Origin: JAZDJP01 sp043803805
GTDB taxonomy: Bacteria; Planctomycetota; JAZDJP01
DNA length: 64,000 bases
Reading direction: 5' to 3'
NCBI GenBank assembly: GCA_043803805.1
Contig: JAZDJP010000131.1
Span: 1-64,000, forward strand
The position numbers and the translations under genes were made by a program. Below the pieces are notes generated by a model, which was given only the letters and a program-made list of their open reading frames with translations, ran no database searches and was not told the DNA's origin. Positions 42,463 through 50,589 of this stretch are shown piece by piece. Every line of letters starts with the position of its first letter. The first letter of the stretch is position 1.

Positions 42463-43506
42463 ATGCCCGACCTGACCCGTGCCATCGCGGCCTTGAGCGG
42501 CGGCGTGGACTCCGCCCTGGCGGCCGCGCTTCTCCTCGAGGACGGCTTCGCCGTCGAGGGCGTTCACCTGGCCCGGGAGTCCGGCGCGCCGGCCGCGTCG
42601 GATGCCGCCCGCGTGGCCGCGCACCTGGGCATCCCTTTTCGCGTCCTGGACGCCGCGGAGGACTTCGGGGAACTGGCCCGATGGTTCTGCGACGAATATG
42701 CCTCGGGCCGGACGCCCTCCCCCTGCCACCGGTGCAACCGCATCATCAAATTCAAACGGCTCCTGGCCCTGGCCGATGATATCGGCGCCGGCGTTGTCGC
42801 GACGGGACACTACGCCCGCCTCGTCCGGGGAAACGCGGGGATCCGGCTTTTCGCGGCCCGGGAGGAACGGAAGGACCAGTCGGACTTTCTTTCCCACCTG
42901 CCGCCGGACGCCCTCGCCCGCGCCCTGTTCCCCCTGGGCGAATTCACCAAGGACCACGTCCGCGCCGAGGCCCGCCGGCGCGGACTTCCCGTGGCGGATC
43001 GCCCCGAGAGCCAGGAAATCTGTTTCATCCCGAACGGCGACTACGCGGAATTCGTCGGCCGGGTCCGGCCCGACGCGGCCCGGGAGGGTCCGATCCTGGA
43101 CGACGCCGGGAAACGACTCGGCACCCACGGCGGCATCCACCGCTACACCATCGGACAGCGGCAGGGACTCGGAATCGCGGCCGGCCGGCCGCTCTGCGTC
43201 ATCGAAATCCGCCCGGAGGAAAACGTCCTCGTGGTCGGCCCGTCGGACGCGGCATTCCGGACGACATTCACCGCCGCGGCGATGAACTGGCTGGCGGAAA
43301 GGCCCCCGACGACCCGCTTCCGCGCCTCCGTCAAAATCCGCCACCGCCACACGGCAGCTCCGGCGTTCGTGACGCCCCTGGCGGACGGCCGCATCCGTGT
43401 CATCTTCGACGGCCCCCAGCACGCCATCACGCCGGGACAGGCGTCGGTGGTGTATGACGGAGAAGAGGTGGTCGGGGGGGGATGGATCGAATCCGTGGAA
43501 CGATAA
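42463..43506 (+). CDS. mnmA: tRNA-specific 2-thiouridylase
   Basis: 347 aa from ATG 42463. Places sulfur on U34 of tRNA(Lys/Glu/Gln). PP-loop SGGVDSALAA, first catalytic Cys in TPSPCHRCN, ATGHYARL, second Cys in ESQEICFIPNGDY, and the YTIGQRQGLGI linker to the C-terminal beta barrel. Slightly short, as some MnmA. Divergent from the kinase operon. LarE, the other PP-loop candidate near larC, is excluded by these motifs. Confidence 0.95.
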   Translation: MPDLTRAIAALSGGVDSALAAALLLEDGFAVEGVHLARESGAPAASDAARVAAHLGIPFRVLDAAEDFGELARWFCDEYASGRTPSPCHRCNRIIKFKRLLALADDIGAGVVATGHYARLVRGNAGIRLFAAREERKDQSDFLSHLPPDALARALFPLGEFTKDHVRAEARRRGLPVADRPESQEICFIPNGDYAEFVGRVRPDAAREGPILDDAGKRLGTHGGIHRYTIGQRQGLGIAAGRPLCVIEIRPEENVLVVGPSDAAFRTTFTAAAMNWLAERPPTTRFRASVKIRHRHTAAPAFVTPLADGRIRVIFDGPQHAITPGQASVVYDGEEVVGGGWIESVER

Positions 43507-43540
43507 AACCGGCGCGCCGGGGAATCGACATTCCCGAACG

Positions 43541-43933
43541 TCACCGCTTCGTCCACTGGAAACTCTTGCGAGCCTTCTTGTGACCGTACTTGCGGCGTTC
43601 CTTTTCGCGCCCGTCGCGCGTGAGAAGCCCTTCATCGCGGAACTTCTCCTCGAGCGCCGGGTCGGTCTTCACGAGCGCCCGCGCCAGACCCAGGCTCACC
43701 GCGCCCGCCTGCCCCGTGGGGCCGCCGCCCTGAACATTCACGAACACATCCACGCCCTCCACCTTCGTCAACACCAGGGGGGCCTTGGCCACCTGGCGCA
43801 GGCGCTCGACCGGGAAGTACTCCTCGAGCTTCCTCCCGTTCACCTCGAGGACGCCCGATCCCTGCCGCACGCGGACGCGCGCCGTCGCCGTCTTGCGCCG
43901 CCCGAGTCCCCAAACGAATGCTGTCGTCGTCAT
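43541..43933 (-). CDS. rpsI: 30S ribosomal protein S9
   Basis: 130 aa; GGAGG 9 bp upstream of ATG 43933. Typical S9: GRRKTATARVRV near the N-terminus, GGGPTGQAGAVSLGLARAL, and the basic KKARKSFQWTKR tail that reaches the P-site tRNA (canonical end SKR, here TKR). 4 bp downstream of rplM, the conserved L13-S9 operon. Confidence 0.97.
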   Translation of the reverse strand: MTTTAFVWGLGRRKTATARVRVRQGSGVLEVNGRKLEEYFPVERLRQVAKAPLVLTKVEGVDVFVNVQGGGPTGQAGAVSLGLARALVKTDPALEEKFRDEGLLTRDGREKERRKYGHKKARKSFQWTKR

Positions 43934-43937
43934 GCCG

Positions 43938-44378
43938 TTAGACCTCCACCTTCTCCGGATTCTGGGCTCCGTGGGGATGATCCGCCCCACGGTACACCTT
44001 GAGTTTGCTGAACATGCTCACCCCAAGTTTGGACTTGGGAAGCATCCGCCGCACCGCCATCTCGATCAAACTCTCCGGACGCTTCTCCAGAAGCTTCGCC
44101 GGGGTGATCTCGCGGAGACCGCCGGCATAGCCTGTCCACCGCCGGATGGGCTTCCTCTCCATCTTCTTTCCGGTCATCACAATACGCTCCGCGTTCACGA
44201 CCACAACGAAGTCCCCGGTGTCCACGTGGGGCGTGTAAACCGGCTTGTGCTTGCCCTGGAGGAACCGGGCGATCCGGGTCGCCAGACGCCCCAGGATCTT
44301 GCCATTGGCGTCAATGAGAAGCCACCGGCGATCCACCTCGCCGGGCTTGGCCACATAAGTTCTGAATCCGCTTGCCAT
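43938..44378 (-). CDS. rplM: 50S ribosomal protein L13
   Basis: 146 aa from ATG 44378 (an upstream TTG is ignored). Core motifs WLLIDANGKILGRLAT, GDFVVVVNA, RKPIRRWTGYAGGL and AVRRMLPKSKLG identify L13, an early 23S rRNA assembly protein. Strong promoter (44456-44429) and a GC-palindrome in the leader. Confidence 0.97.
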   Translation of the reverse strand: MASGFRTYVAKPGEVDRRWLLIDANGKILGRLATRIARFLQGKHKPVYTPHVDTGDFVVVVNAERIVMTGKKMERKPIRRWTGYAGGLREITPAKLLEKRPESLIEMAVRRMLPKSKLGVSMFSKLKVYRGADHPHGAQNPEKVEV

Positions 44379-44428
44379 ATCACCCAACCGTTAAATTGAA
44401 CCCCGCCGCGGCGGGAGGAAAGGAGGGC

Positions 44429-44456
44429 ATTGTACCGAAGGGGAGGGATTTGTCAA
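44429..44456 (-). promoter_or_regulatory. Promoter of rplM-rpsI
   Basis: Minus strand TTGACA (44456-44451), 16-bp spacer, TACAAT (44434-44429). The leader holds the perfect palindrome CCCGCCGCGGCGGG (44402-44415). Confidence 0.75.
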
Positions 44457-44459
44457 CGA

Positions 44460-44550
44460 GCAACCGGAGGCCAGGGATGGCCGGAGGTCGCCGCGTCTTC
44501 GCGGCCCCGGAGGGGCGCGGAGCGGGATGCGAAGCGCAACGTAGCCGGAG
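44460..44550. other. Conserved two-hairpin intergenic element, copy B
   Basis: GCAACCG, stem GGCCA-GGGA-TGGCC (44469-44482), GGAGGTC, stem GCCGCG-TCTT-CGCGGC (44490-44505), CC, GC-rich tail with GCGCAAC and GTAGCCGGAG. Homologous to copy A at 37004-37092. It begins just upstream of the rplM -35 box. Confidence 0.7.
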
Positions 44551-44597
44551 AGGATGCATCGCCGTCCCGAATGAAGCATTTATTGTTGAACGGCGAC

Positions 44598-46178
44598 TCA
44601 AGCGGTGGTCAGCCAGATGATGAAAAACACCCAGACCACCAGAAGGACGCAAAGGATCACGATTCCCGAGGCCGCGAAAAAATGACGGACGTCGGGACGA
44701 TGCAAAAAATCCCCGATCTGCGTAAACGTCGGGATGAGGGAAAACTGGCGTGAGGCGGCCCGGAGTTCCTTCAGAATGAGCCGCGAACTGACCGATTCCG
44801 ACGCGGACGCCGGAGTTTCCGCGGCCGGTGACGGCGCCGACGCCGGCTCCGGCCGGACGGCCTCCGGGGCGGGCGCGGACGGGGCCGCGGGCGCCGCCAC
44901 GGGCGGAGGGGGCGTCGCCGGCTCAAGCGGCATTTCCGGTTTCGTTTCAGGGGAAGGCGCGGGGGACGTGGTCAGAGAAGCCGCCTCCATCGCCGCCATT
45001 TCCTCCGATCTCAAAATATCCTCGAAGACCCCGTCTTCCAGTGTGGGGTCCGGCTCCCCTCCCTCATCCACCGGGACCGCGGTCCCGGCGGCGGGCTTTT
45101 CCTCGAGAATGGAAAACAATACCGCCCGCTCCTCCTCGGTCATCCCCCCCTCGGCGGGAGCGGCCGCTTTTCCCGCCGGAGCCGCCGGTTCGGAGGGCGG
45201 CGGGGTGACGGGAGATTCCTCCAGAAGCCGGCGGACGTCGGCCGAAGCAAGATCCGCCACGTCCGTATCGTCCGGCAGAATCACCCGCCGGGATTCCGGC
45301 GCGGCGGACGTTCCGTCCGGAACCGTTTCCGCCGGGGGTGGCGCCGGCTCCTCCGGGACCGACACGGGAGACGCCGACTCCCCGATATCCGGCGGCGGGG
45401 CGGGAAAAGACGCCTCCGGGGATTCCTCATCCAGAATATGGATCAGGGCCGCATCGGTCGCCGCGGTGTCATCACGACTCCCGGTGGCGACCACCTCCAC
45501 CGCGGAAGCCCCCCGCCCGAGGAGCACCGCCGTCTCGGCCGGTTTATCCCGGGGCGGGAAGGGGGAGCGTTCCACCGACGGCTTCTCCTCCGAAGGGACC
45601 GTCGGCGTCTGGATGGAAAATTCACCGACGGGGGAACGATCCTCGACCGGAATCCCCCCGGGGGCCGCGGGTGCGGAAACCGCCGCTACGGCGGGAGACG
45701 GGGCCCCCGCGGCGGGCGTTCCGTCCGGAACCGTTTCCGCCGGGGGTGGCGCCGAATCCTCCGGGGCCGATACGGGAGACGCCGACTCCCCGATATCCGG
45801 CGGCGGGGCGGAAAAAGACGCCTCCGGGGATTCCTCATCCAGAATATAGATCAGGGCCGCATCGGTCGCCGCGGTATCGTCACGACTCCCGGTGGCGACC
45901 ACCTCCACCGCGGAGGCCCCCCGCCCGAGGAGCACCACCGTCTCGGCCAGTTTATCCCGGGGCGGGAAGGGGGAGCGTTCCACCGACGGCTTCTCCTCCG
46001 AAGGGACCATCGGCGTCTGGATGGAAAATTCCCCGACGGGGGAACGATCCTCGACCGGAATCCCTCCGGGGGCCGCGGGTGCGGAAACCGCCGCTACGGC
46101 GGGAGACGGGACCCCCGCGACGGGCAAAGGCCCCTTCTTCGCGCGCAGGCGGGTCAGGATGTCGGCGTAACGAATCAC
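44598..46178 (-). CDS. Tail-anchored Pro/Ala-rich protein with two 136-residue repeats
   Basis: 526 aa; start overlaps the pilT stop by 4 bp. Residues ~18-155 and ~156-290 are two near-identical copies of a low-complexity unit (each with VAAVSAPAAPGGIPVEDRSP, GEFSIQTP, LLGRGASAVEVV and ILDEESPEASF), followed by an acidic Pro/Ala-rich region and one C-terminal membrane helix (~497-520). Architecture suggests a long flexible cytoplasmic tether anchored in the inner membrane. Coupling with PilT suggests a role at the type IV pilus machine. No family recognised. Confidence 0.7.
   Translation of the reverse strand: MIRYADILTRLRAKKGPLPVAGVPSPAVAAVSAPAAPGGIPVEDRSPVGEFSIQTPMVPSEEKPSVERSPFPPRDKLAETVVLLGRGASAVEVVATGSRDDTAATDAALIYILDEESPEASFSAPPPDIGESASPVSAPEDSAPPPAETVPDGTPAAGAPSPAVAAVSAPAAPGGIPVEDRSPVGEFSIQTPTVPSEEKPSVERSPFPPRDKPAETAVLLGRGASAVEVVATGSRDDTAATDAALIHILDEESPEASFPAPPPDIGESASPVSVPEEPAPPPAETVPDGTSAAPESRRVILPDDTDVADLASADVRRLLEESPVTPPPSEPAAPAGKAAAPAEGGMTEEERAVLFSILEEKPAAGTAVPVDEGGEPDPTLEDGVFEDILRSEEMAAMEAASLTTSPAPSPETKPEMPLEPATPPPPVAAPAAPSAPAPEAVRPEPASAPSPAAETPASASESVSSRLILKELRAASRQFSLIPTFTQIGDFLHRPDVRHFFAASGIVILCVLLVVWVFFIIWLTTA
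45310..46125. repeat. 408-bp tandem duplication
   Basis: Unit A ~45310-45717 and unit B ~45718-46125 line up at a constant offset of 408 bp (e.g. TTCCGTCCGG at 45311 and 45719; TCACGACTC at 45472 and 45880). 408 is a multiple of three, so the duplication keeps the frame. Confidence 0.9.
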
Positions 46179-47284
46179 GAGATGATCCTTCGGTCCTCCG
46201 CCAGAAAAATGCCCTTGAGATTCATCTCGAGGGCATCCGGATTCGGTGAAACGGACATGGCCACATCCCGCGCGACGAATCCGTCCTTGACCAGATGGAG
46301 AAGCGATTGGTTAAAATCCTGCATCCCCTCATCCTTCCCGGCGCGGAGCACGCCGGCGATCTCGGCATCCTTCCGTTCGCGAATGAGTTTCTGGACGGTC
46401 GAGTTCACAAACAGAATCTCCACGGATGGAACAAGACGCACCCCCGGCTTGATGGACGGCAGAAGTTTCTGGCAGACGATGGCCTTCAGGTTGAAGGTAA
46501 GCCCCTGGCGGATCTGGTCCTGGCGATCGGCCGTGAAAAGGTCCAGAATGCGCCCGAACGTCTGCGGCGCCGTGGAACTGTGGAGCGTCCCGAAAACGAG
46601 ATGCCCCGTCTCGGCCGCGGTGAGGGCGGTCTGGAAGGTCTCCTCGTCGCGCATCTCCCCCACCAGGATGACATCCGGGTCCTGCCGGACGACGTAACGC
46701 AGGGCGTCCTTGAACGAGACGACGTCAATCCCCACCTCGCGCTGGTTCACAAAAGCCTTCTTGTCGCGGTGGAGGTACTCGATGGGGTCCTCGATGGTGA
46801 CGATGTGGCACCGCCGGCGCTCGTTGATGTAATCGATCACGGAGGCGAGCGAGGTGGACTTCCCGCTCCCCGTGATCCCCGAGACGATGACGAGCCCCTG
46901 CTCCATTTCCGCGATCTTCTCGAAGGGCTTGGGCGGAAGATGGAGTTCTTCGAACCGGGGGATGACGGACGTGACCCGGCGGATGGCCATGCTGACGCTG
47001 CCGCGCTGGCGGAAGATATTGACGCGGAAACGCCCCACCCCCTCGAGGCCATAGGCGAGGTCGTAACTTCCGGATTCCCCGAACCGGCGCTGCTGATCCT
47101 CGCTCATGATGGACATCGCCAGGGCCTTCGCCTGGACGTGGGTGATGGGCGGCATCTCGAGGGGCCGCAGGTTCGTCGCGATGCGGAGCATCGGCGGCGC
47201 CCCCGTTTTGATGTGCAGATCCGACGCCTTGTACTTGTCCACCAGACGCAACAGCGCGTCGATCTCTTTGCCGTTCTCAGCCAT
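46175..47284 (-). CDS. pilT: Type IV pilus retraction ATPase PilT/PilU
   Basis: 369 aa from ATG 47284 with AAGGA upstream. Hexameric secretion ATPase that depolymerises pilin. N-terminal PAS-like part with SDLHIKTG, Walker A GITGSGKST, Asp box TIEDPIEYLH, Walker B PDVILVGEMRDEET, His box GTLHSSTAPQT, and the C-terminal QKLIRERK region. PilT and PilU cannot be separated by eye. Overlaps the next gene by 4 bp. Confidence 0.93.
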   Translation of the reverse strand: MAENGKEIDALLRLVDKYKASDLHIKTGAPPMLRIATNLRPLEMPPITHVQAKALAMSIMSEDQQRRFGESGSYDLAYGLEGVGRFRVNIFRQRGSVSMAIRRVTSVIPRFEELHLPPKPFEKIAEMEQGLVIVSGITGSGKSTSLASVIDYINERRRCHIVTIEDPIEYLHRDKKAFVNQREVGIDVVSFKDALRYVVRQDPDVILVGEMRDEETFQTALTAAETGHLVFGTLHSSTAPQTFGRILDLFTADRQDQIRQGLTFNLKAIVCQKLLPSIKPGVRLVPSVEILFVNSTVQKLIRERKDAEIAGVLRAGKDEGMQDFNQSLLHLVKDGFVARDVAMSVSPNPDALEMNLKGIFLAEDRRIIS

Positions 47285-47319
47285 GGTCAAATTCCTTTCC
47301 CGCGCGGAAACCCGGCCGG

Positions 47320-48081
47320 TCAGGCCGGACGGACATCAATGCCCCGGCTCTGAAGATACCGTTTGACCTCCCCGATTGTCAATTCCCCATAATGAAAAAG
47401 CGAGGCGGCGAGCGCGGCGTCGGCGCCCCCCCCCGTGAGCGTCTCCGCGAAATGCTCGAGCGTCCCGGCGCCCCCGGAGGCGATGACGGGCACCGGCACG
47501 GCGTCCGCCACCGCGCGGGTGAGCGCATTGTCGTAGCCGGACTTCGTCCCGTCCCGATCCATGCTCGTGAGGAGAATCTCCCCCGCCCCCCGGCGCGCCA
47601 CCTCGGCGGCCCACGCCACGGCATCCCGCCCGGTGGGGACGCGCCCGCCCTTCACATACACCTCCCATCCCCCGCCGGCCCGCGCCCGGGCGTCGATCGC
47701 AACAACGATGCACTGGCTTCCGAACCGGTCCGCCGCGCGGCTGACGATTTCCGGATCGGCCACCGCGCCCGTGTTGATGGACACCTTGTCCGCCCCGGCG
47801 GAGAGCAGGTCGCGGACGTCCGGCACGCCCGTCACCCCGCCCCCCACCGTGAGCGGCATGAAGACGCGTTCGGCCGTCCGTTCGATAACGGCGAGGATGG
47901 CCTTGCGGGCCTCAACGGAAGCCGTGATATCCAGGTACACCAATTCATCCGCGCCGGCCTCATTATAGGCCATGGCCGCCTCGACGGGATCCCCGGCGTC
48001 GCGGAGATTCACGAAATTGACGCCCTTCACGACGCGGCCGTCCTTCACGTCGAGGCAGGGGATGATGCGTTTTGCCGCCAT
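47320..48081 (-). CDS. hisF: Imidazole glycerol phosphate synthase cyclase subunit
   Basis: 253 aa. HisF TIM barrel: CLDVKDGRVVKG with the catalytic first Asp, PLTVGGGV, VVAIDARARAGG with the second Asp, and VIASGGAGTLEHF. It uses ammonia from HisH to cyclise PRFAR in histidine synthesis. No other his gene is adjacent. Confidence 0.96.
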   Translation of the reverse strand: MAAKRIIPCLDVKDGRVVKGVNFVNLRDAGDPVEAAMAYNEAGADELVYLDITASVEARKAILAVIERTAERVFMPLTVGGGVTGVPDVRDLLSAGADKVSINTGAVADPEIVSRAADRFGSQCIVVAIDARARAGGGWEVYVKGGRVPTGRDAVAWAAEVARRGAGEILLTSMDRDGTKSGYDNALTRAVADAVPVPVIASGGAGTLEHFAETLTGGGADAALAASLFHYGELTIGEVKRYLQSRGIDVRPA

Positions 48082-48103
48082 ATCAAATACCGTGGTTCGT
48101 GAT

Positions 48104-48520
48104 CTACTGTAAAGCGCTGCACCTTCCCCGAGAGTACACTACCGGGAGACTCCATTTTACAGGAGGTGCGGCATGTCCGAAACGCTGAGTATAGGATTGG
48201 ACTTGGGGAAAAGCGAGAGTCGTTTCACAGTCCCGCTCACGCGGAGACAGGAGGTCGGGAGGGGCGGCATCTCCGAGCGACGAATCAACAGGACGTTGAT
48301 GAGGAGCGTCCCGCGAGACCGCTTCCCGAACCCCGCCACACCATACGACGCTTACCTGCCGGTATTCCCACGAGACGAGCACAATGGAAGATGAGTCGGG
48401 AGAATCCGGCGTAACGGACGGTTTCGAGAAATCAGCGGATGGAACATTCCCGAACGCCGGACCGGTGGCGAGGATGACCGACAACCCAATCACGAGAAAC
48501 GTCTTCCGCATTTGCTTCAT
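48104..48520 (-). CDS. Short secreted protein, probably truncated
   Basis: 138 aa. Good signal peptide (~1-24, LSVILATGPAFG) followed by ~30 plausible residues. From about residue 50 onward the sequence (Ser, Arg and Cys-rich) lies opposite the insertion-sequence-like remnant on the plus strand and looks random, so the original protein was probably cut by that insertion. Function unknown. Confidence 0.4.
   Translation of the reverse strand: MKQMRKTFLVIGLSVILATGPAFGNVPSADFSKPSVTPDSPDSSSIVLVSWEYRQVSVVWCGGVREAVSRDAPHQRPVDSSLGDAAPPDLLSPRERDCETTLAFPQVQSYTQRFGHAAPPVKWSLPVVYSRGRCSALQ
48173..48394 (+). pseudogene. IS110-like transposase 5' remnant
   Basis: AGGAGG precedes ATG 48173. The first ~18 residues (MSETLSIGLDLGKSESRF) fit the start of IS110-family DEDD transposases, including the first conserved Asp; the remaining ~55 residues do not continue the family. 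Only a fragment, and the call rests on few residues. Confidence 0.35.
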
Positions 48521-48690
48521 TCCGGTCAAACCTTCATCCCCCAGTCTTCTTCAACATCTGTTCCACCCCTCCCCGCACCCCTGCCCCCGCCCGTGCGGCC
48601 TGCCGTCCTTCTCCCACAGGGCGGAAGGGAGAGGTGCGAGGGCGGGATGAGGATGAGGTTGACTCACAAGGCGTTGGGCCGTGACTATAC
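48521..48690. other. Gap with degenerate palindromes
   Basis: A pyrimidine-rich stretch (CCCCTGCCCCCGCCCG) and an inverted CCTTCTCCC / GGAAGGGAGA pair around 48608-48633. No gene seen; probably another repeat remnant. Confidence 0.4.
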
Positions 48691-49026
48691 TCATGGCATT
48701 GCTGCCGAAAAATCAACGGTGATAAGATTCCTTTCCTCCGAATACCATAGAGTGGCGAAACCCAACGACGCTTCAATTACACCGTTCCGATTGTGGAGTA
48801 TGCCGCCCAATGCCGTGAGCACACGATAATGGTTGCCAAAGCCAATGTCGTAGTCGTACACATGACAACTTCGAGCCAATATGTCAATTGGTGCGGATGG
48901 CGGCACATTTGTAATCCGTCCGCCTAATTCAATTTTCCAGCCACCTTCCTCCAGTACCCGTCTTAAATCGTTGCTTACTCGTTCCGCTGGAAAGAAATCC
49001 TTCAAACTCATAAAAGTCGTGCTCAT
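48691..49026 (-). CDS. Candidate immunity protein for the RHS toxin
   Basis: 111 aa. ATG 49026 shares one base with the upstream stop (TAATG), and its Shine-Dalgarno (GAGGAGG) lies in the last codons of the RHS gene. A small soluble alpha/beta protein with an acidic stretch (CHVYDYDIGFGNHY) and no signal peptide. Its position immediately after a toxin-type RHS gene is the usual one for an immunity protein. No known Imm family recognised. Confidence 0.6.
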   Translation of the reverse strand: MSTTFMSLKDFFPAERVSNDLRRVLEEGGWKIELGGRITNVPPSAPIDILARSCHVYDYDIGFGNHYRVLTALGGILHNRNGVIEASLGFATLWYSEERNLITVDFSAAMP

Positions 49027-50255
49027 TAGTGTAGGCCTCCTCGCATGAACTTATCGAACACAAGCACCTCATTCTCGTCGATATAACCGACAAGGCGTTG
49101 CGCACTTCCCCCTATCTTCAGTTCGTGCGTGTATTTCCCAACAGAGTCCCGTAGGATTTTAATTCCGCTTTCCCCTGTGGGACCTACTATGCCCTTTTTG
49201 AGTGCGGATTTAAATTTATTGAAATCACCTTTCCCCACACGTTTGGGTAAATCTTTGAACAGGTCTCTCTGTATCCACGGATGGCTAAACAATTCACCCC
49301 GAGTGGCTGCACCAGGACCAACAGGAAGAAATCGTTTGGCACTCTCTAAGGTAGCAATTCCTTCCGCCTCCCTTGCCATCAATCTCGCTCCAAGCAGTTT
49401 CGCCCCACCTACCCGTACTGCGCCCACCACGCCCGCAAAGAGCCAGACGTTGTTAACGACATTGACCGCAGGTTCGACCGCCTCGGCAAATGGTCGTACA
49501 TTCTCGTCAAACGATGCGGACTTCAACATCACCGAAAACTTTATGGATTCGTCATCCAACTCTTCAGGTTTCTGATAGAGCGGGCTTTTCGACACATTGA
49601 CGGTTTTCTTGAATCTGCCTTCTGTGGGAGCCGCTAATTGGACCAGAGCACCGCTGTTGTACCAATCGGCCACGGCGTTGATGAGACCCATGCGAGCATC
49701 GCAATAATCCTGAACCTGCCTTACGGCTTCACGGATTGGCTCAATAGCATCACGTTCTTCCAACGTTAGCGGAGATGAGCCAATGCCCTTATATCCAATA
49801 TATGCCTCATATTTGTCACCAAGCGTTTCTTTCAAGGCATCCAACCCTGCATCTTCAACATCCGCTTTTATCTTCTCATAATCCCCGAGGGTCTTTAATC
49901 CCAGTGGGTCCACCCCATTCGGCCCCGGGTAATAGGCGTAGAGATTCTGCCCATCCCGATAGCCAGCAGGGTCAGGGGTGAGCCACCTTCCCATCTCGGG
50001 GTTGTACTCTCTGTAATGGGTGTGGTAGAGGCCTGTGGCCGTGTCCCGCCACATTCCGGAATAGCCAAACGCTGACACGGGTTTGCCCCGATACGTATAC
50101 ATCCCGAATGCGGCGTTTGGCGTTAGAACGAAAAAGAGGAGCGAAAGCAGAGGAAGCAGCCGAGATACCCTCGACGCAAGTTTTCGACTCGGGAAGGCGA
50201 TGTCCGCAACACGCTGTCCGCTTCGGGAAGGGGAAATTTCAACGGGGTGATTCAT
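49026..50255 (-). CDS. Miniature RHS protein with C-terminal toxin candidate
   Basis: 409 aa from ATG 50255 (GTG 50258 possible). After a basic N-terminus a signal-type hydrophobic helix (RLLPLLSLLFFVLTPNAAFG) leads directly into the RHS-core end: FGYSGMWRDTATGLYHTHYR, YNPEMGRWLTPDPAGY and DPLGL (~65-120). Everything C-terminal of DPLGL (~290 aa) is the variable cargo; its last ~45 residues (YTHELKIGGSAQRLVGYIDE) recall RelE/BECR-type RNases, with low certainty. Unlike full RHS proteins (>1000 aa) there is no repeat shell. Moderately AT-richer than surroundings. Confidence 0.75.
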   Translation of the reverse strand: MNHPVEISPSRSGQRVADIAFPSRKLASRVSRLLPLLSLLFFVLTPNAAFGMYTYRGKPVSAFGYSGMWRDTATGLYHTHYREYNPEMGRWLTPDPAGYRDGQNLYAYYPGPNGVDPLGLKTLGDYEKIKADVEDAGLDALKETLGDKYEAYIGYKGIGSSPLTLEERDAIEPIREAVRQVQDYCDARMGLINAVADWYNSGALVQLAAPTEGRFKKTVNVSKSPLYQKPEELDDESIKFSVMLKSASFDENVRPFAEAVEPAVNVVNNVWLFAGVVGAVRVGGAKLLGARLMAREAEGIATLESAKRFLPVGPGAATRGELFSHPWIQRDLFKDLPKRVGKGDFNKFKSALKKGIVGPTGESGIKILRDSVGKYTHELKIGGSAQRLVGYIDENEVLVFDKFMRGGLH

Positions 50256-50266
50256 CACGACGGCGA

Positions 50267-50294
50267 ATTATACCTCGGTGGAATACCCCGCCAA
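50267..50294 (-). promoter_or_regulatory. Promoter of the RHS gene, predicted leaderless
   Basis: Minus strand TTGGCG (50294-50289), 16-bp spacer, perfect TATAAT (50272-50267). Expected start about 50260; GTG at 50258, ATG at 50255. Confidence 0.6.
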
Positions 50295-50349
50295 AACAAA
50301 ACCAGCGGCAGGAGGATGGCTCCGACCGCTGGCTCGTGATGACTCTTCT

Positions 50350-50589
50350 CTACAACTTCTCAAGGGGAACGCCCTGCCCTTTGCGGATGCTCTCCCGTGC
50401 TGCGGCAATCCGCTTCTGGAATCGTGGGTCGTGTATCAGCCGATACTCGAACCAGTCATCCTCCGTCTCGAACCCATGCAGGACAGCCGCTGGCTTCCCG
50501 TGTCTGGTGATGACAACATCCTCCTTTTCCGACACATGAAGATACTTCGACAGGTCGTCTTTGACTTCATGCAATGCCACGGTCTTCAT
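50350..50589 (-). CDS. Phd/YefM-type antitoxin
   Basis: 79 aa. N-terminal VALHEVKDDLSKYLHVSEKE fits the Phd/YefM DNA-binding fold (VITRHGKPAAVL is the conserved second half) and the C-terminal helix would bind the toxin. Its start overlaps the toxin stop (ATGA) and its Shine-Dalgarno is made by the toxin's final Gly codons, so antitoxin translation depends on toxin translation. Confidence 0.85.
   Translation of the reverse strand: MKTVALHEVKDDLSKYLHVSEKEDVVITRHGKPAAVLHGFETEDDWFEYRLIHDPRFQKRIAAARESIRKGQGVPLEKL

Noticed and set aside
42463..43506. LarE partner for larC
   Set aside because: SPC and SQEIC cysteines, GHYAR and QGLGI motifs identify MnmA.
44402..44415. L13 autoregulatory leader
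   Set aside because: Only a simple GC palindrome is visible; the known leader consensus could not be recognised.
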